The notes below the pieces were generated by a model. The model was not told where the DNA came from. It made no database searches and saw nothing but the letters and a program-made list of their open reading frames with translations. 64,000 nucleotides of DNA from Sipunculus nudus (Eukaryota; Annelida; Sipuncula; Golfingiida; Sipunculidae). The stretch's first letter is position 1; every line of letters starts with the position of its first letter. A program made the translations under genes and the position numbers. Positions 60,413 to 64,000 of this stretch are shown here, piece by piece. The DNA lies in contig CM049309.1 of the NCBI GenBank assembly GCA_026874595.1, positions 67,810,926 through 67,874,925 on the forward strand, read 5' to 3'.

Positions 60413-62570
60413 ATACATTTTCACTTGTGCCTCTTTGTTTGTTGTTTTTTTAGTCTGCTACATGCATAGTTCCCGCGGAAACTATATACAATACGTTTGG
60501 TGTAGAGGGTGTTGTTGTCTTAAATGTATGCGCTCTACCGTTGGCCATTCTATTCTTTAAATATTAAAATATAACGCTTTTTTTTCTTCACCGAATTCTT
60601 TTACGAAAGTTTCCCACAACACATGAAAGAAATGGTACCTTGGACTACATATTCCGAAAAAAATTGATTATTATAATGGGTCAAAGCGCACCTTCTGTCA
60701 GGTTATCTCATATCTTATAGATTTAATTTAAATATATGGAGAAGCCCTTCATTTCTTTCAAATATCAAGGTTTTCATTTCCTGTTCCTGTTCACATATAT
60801 ATTATAACACTTAAGGAAGTTCCTGTCACATGAAAGCATCCCGCAAGGTATGCTTTCAGACAAAGCACAATATCAGAATGCATTGGTTAAACCAGGTATG
60901 TTATATCTTGTCGCATTTCAACATTATACCGGTACTGCGTTTATCTCACTTCCCATGCATATATATAGCGCTGTCCAAACTAAAAATTAAACCCGTTCGA
61001 AAAGGAATTATTATCCGTTTCATCAAGTGGTGCCAAGCGAGATGTTTACAAAGAAAATTAACTTCAAAATAACAATAAGAATAAAATTGAAACCCTTGTG
61101 ATATATAAAATCAGGTACTTCAGCTATAAATTTAAAAGGAAACCAACACCATAACGTACAAATTAGCTATATAAAACAAATCATTTGATATATGAGAAAA
61201 CAATAATTCTGTAACGATAAATTGACTGAAAAAAACAAGGCCAAGGGCTCCGGCCGCACCCATAAAACTCATGGACATTCCCTAAAAAAATCCATTGACA
61301 TTTCCTGATTGGATGTGTTTTTTTGTATTTTTTATAACTTAAATATGAAAAAAAATACACGTTCAAACAACAGGATCATATCCAACGGTATTTTTGTGGG
61401 TCATAGAAACCATTTGGGGCTATGTATATATCGTGATTATCCCCAACCCTACTGCCTGGTTGAGCAATGGGATGGCTTTTTGCCTGATTATGGTTATCAT
61501 GTTAATGACCTGATAGAGTTAGGTTCAGGTTTTAAAGACAAACTATGTTATGTTGAATGGTAAACTACTAGGATGCTTGATATTGAACTAATAGTGACTT
61601 GCATCGAATTCGAAGGGGACTTCGAGATTACATGAGATTACATGTATATGTATTGATTGTGATACTGATGGGTTATTTTATTTGTTTTTTGTTTGTTTTT
61701 TTTTTTTGTTTTTTTTTTTGTGGTTGATAAATCATTCCAAGGAAACAAAATTCGTTCTTTTCGAAGATTGATCCATTGTGTTGTATGGTGGCTAGGTGGA
61801 AAGCCCACCCAAAGGAAACATTAAATCCATCTGTTACCAAGTAATTACCTTTTCTGTGGAATTTATATAATTTCTGGCGAGCTCTGAGTACATATTAATA
61901 CACTGTAGATAAATTCTGTTAAGAAAAGTTTTTTACTCGTAACGCCTCTTTGATAGATAAATGAGCTTGCTTATCTACAAGCTGTTAGTAAACATGACAC
62001 AAGCGCGAATGTTGGCAAAGAGAAATACCATGTAACCGAAGGTGGTTAGTTGCATACATGTGGAAGGTGAAAGGTCACTAATTGTAAAAATATCCTTTGG
62101 TAAACACTGGTTCGTTTGATTTGCTGTCTATAATGAATGAGTTTGGATCATTTTTGCTCCCCCCATGCTATAAACACGTAAACATAAAAAAACTAACAGC
62201 CTGTTTGCGGTGGGATCGGCGTATTCCGGTCTGTTTTGATCAAAAGGTTCAAGTGATTATTTGTAATTAATAGACGTCGAATATCGGAATAGACTCCTTT
62301 TAAACAAAGCTTGTAATTGTCTGGTGGGTGCAGCTCAACCTCACTGGACAGTACCGAGGTGGCAGAGATTGCACATACTCTTACACGAGTTGTATTCCCT
62401 GATAAAAAGACAAAGGATCAATGTAAATAAACTAAAATGAAATTTCGAAAAAAAAAAAATAAATTGTCATCACCAAGTATAATGAATACCACAGACTTAC
62501 TCTCAAACACAAGTGTGGAATCAAATCATTAATATAAATGCAGTGTTCAGTTTTTTCAATATATGGAGTT
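60413..62570. other. AT-rich spacer
   Basis: A T-rich low-complexity run lies at about 61678-61722. A frame at 61309-61563 contains GHRNHLGLCIYRDYPQPYCL and is unassigned. No other feature is recognised. Confidence 0.45.
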
Positions 62571-62572
62571 TT

Positions 62573-62611
62573 CTCTCTCTCTCTCTCTCACATACACACG
62601 CACACACACAC
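62573..62611. repeat. (CT)n and (CA)n microsatellites
   Basis: CT tract followed by a broken CA tract. Confidence 0.9.
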
Positions 62612-62689
62612 GTTTATATTATTTACTTTATGCTTGTAATCATTATACACCATATGAATGCAGTCTTTTCGCTTGTATGAGCACAATTG

Positions 62690-63160
62690 AACATGGACCA
62701 ATTTTAAATTAAGGCGCCCGTACTGCCATCTGCTGGCGAAGAAGAAAACTATTTGGCAAAGACATTCTCAACCTCCGCACAGGGTCAAGATCCCTACTGG
62801 CAGTGCCGGACTTAAGCATGTTTGACCTGACATTTGACCCAGTCCCCGCCTCACGTGTATGATCAGTAAATGTATTAACATGTGACTCCTGATCCCTTGA
62901 GACCCTTGTCTTATGCCAGCATGCAATAATAGTTAATCCCCCAATTCATGCAGGTAATCATTTTGCACAATGTTGAAAAGACCACAACAAGTGTCGCTGC
63001 ACAATCACCGTGCAATTACATCTTCAACAATTCTGGAAACAGTTGTATCACGTAGCCTAAACTTTCAAAGGAAGCACGTGCATACGTTTCTGTTTATATT
63101 TACGATACCACGTCACGGATATTACACCGCAAAATAGATCAAGAGGTTTATCAATATTTA
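62690..63160. other. GC-balanced island
   Basis: Moderate GC, no microsatellite and no recognised frame. Contains CTGCCATCTGCTGGCGA, which resembles a CTCF-like or E-box-type site. Confidence 0.35.
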
Positions 63161-63327
63161 AAATATGTTTAATGGACAAATACCTTTTGTTGGTTATAAC
63201 TGGAATCGGTTTTGGCTAAGGTTACAGCATACTCTATATTTGCTCCATTTACTTAATTATTTGAAAGTTACGCTTTTCAGCGAAATGGCTCAATTTCAGG
63301 CCATAAGCGTGTTGCGCGCACGAACGT

Positions 63328-64000
63328 GCATGAGACCTATCCTGGGAATTCATAGACAGATCTTATAAGCGGAGAATGAATCTATCCTGGAACTCCATAG
63401 GCAGATTTCATGTGTGGAGAATGAATCTATCCTGGAACTCCATAGGCAGATCTCATGTATGGAGAATGAATCTATCCTGGAACTCCATAGACAGATCTCA
63501 TGTGTGGAGAATGAATCTATCCTGGACCTTCATAGACAGATCTCATGTGTGGAGAATGAATCTATCCTGGGAATTCATAGACAGATCTTATAAGCGGAGA
63601 ATGAATCTATCCTGGAACTCCATAGACAGATCTCATGTGTGGGGAATGAATCTATCCTGGAACTCCATAGACAGATCTCATGTGTGGAGAATGAATCTAT
63701 CCTGGAACTCCATAGGCAGATCTCATGTGTGGAGAATGAATCTATCCTGGACCTGCATAAACATATCTCATGTGTGGAGAATGAATCTATCCTGGACCTG
63801 CATAGACATATCTCATGTGTGGAGAATGAATCTATCCTGGACCTGTATAGACATATCTCATGTGTGGAGAATGAATCTATCCTGGAACTCCATAGGCAGA
63901 TCTCATGTGTGGAGAATGAATCTATCCTGGACCTGCATAGACATATCTCATGTGTGGAGAATGAATCTATCCTGGACCTTCATAGACAGATCTCATGTGT
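63328..64000 (+). repeat. 45-bp minisatellite, about 15 copies, running off the window
   Basis: Units start with ATGAATCTATCCTGG at 63376, 63421, 63466 and every 45 bases to 63961, with a partial unit before from about 63328. Unit variants differ in the middle: AACTCCATAG(A/G)CAG, ACCTTCATAGACAG, ACCTGCATAGACAT, and GAATTCATAGACAGATCTTATAAGCGG (63331 and 63556, exactly 225 bases apart). Forty-five is a multiple of three. One frame (MNLSWNSIGRSHVWR) is open through all units to the window edge; a second (ILELHRQISCVENES) is open except for stops in the two GAATTC units. Confidence 0.95.

Noticed and set aside
63328-64000. CRISPR-like array
   Set aside because: Units are directly abutting 45-bp repeats with no unique spacers, in animal DNA; this is a minisatellite.

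Overview
The window looks like animal nuclear DNA, most likely from a lophotrochozoan and probably a mollusc. It is AT-rich, nearly gene-free, full of long (AT)n tracts and homopolymer G/C runs, and packed with decayed transposons. These include repeat families rich in AGGTCA half-sites and 3' ends of CR1/Jockey- and L2-like LINEs. The only convincing gene uses spliceosomal introns. The mollusc assignment is inference from repeat style. There is no rRNA, CRISPR array, operon or prokaryotic gene.

One gene is recognised: an Id (inhibitor of DNA binding / extramacrochaetae type) helix-loop-helix regulator on the minus strand. Exon 1 (CDS 18328 to 18002) encodes the HLH and a destruction-box-like RRPL. 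A phase-0 intron leads to exon 2 (16287 to 16203), which adds 20 residues and a stop. A GTAAGT donor lies just after the stop, so a second intron in the 3' UTR is likely, with a candidate last exon at about 15365 to 14905 ending in AATAAA. The predicted protein has 129 residues.

Layout. 1-14.9 kb: AT-rich spacer with an ERE-containing tandem repeat (2.1-2.9 kb), a poly-C duplication (3.87-4.21 kb) and an AAGGTCA tandem repeat (10.2-11.3 kb). Microsatellite-free, more GC-balanced islands alternate with these. 14.9-19.3 kb: Id gene and upstream region. 21.6-32.8 kb: transposon-dense, with short CCTCCGCC elements, a duplicated 1-kb repeat (24.1-25.86 kb), a 2.0-kb inverted-repeat transposon with a Ulp1-like protease remnant (27355-29366), a 1.0-kb TIR element (30413-31416), and a 170-180-bp satellite of p53-type half-sites (32.1-32.78 kb). 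38.1-40.4 kb: another copy of the ERE-type element, split by a solo LTR (38348-39163). 41-58 kb: spacer, microsatellites and islands. 58.4-60.4 kb: two convergent broken LINE 3' ends. 63.33-64.0 kb: a 45-bp minisatellite running off the window.

The islands around Id are plausible cis-regulatory DNA, but this is untested. Most open reading frames over 60 codons are chance frames, microsatellite translations (alternating Tyr-Ile) or transposon pieces.
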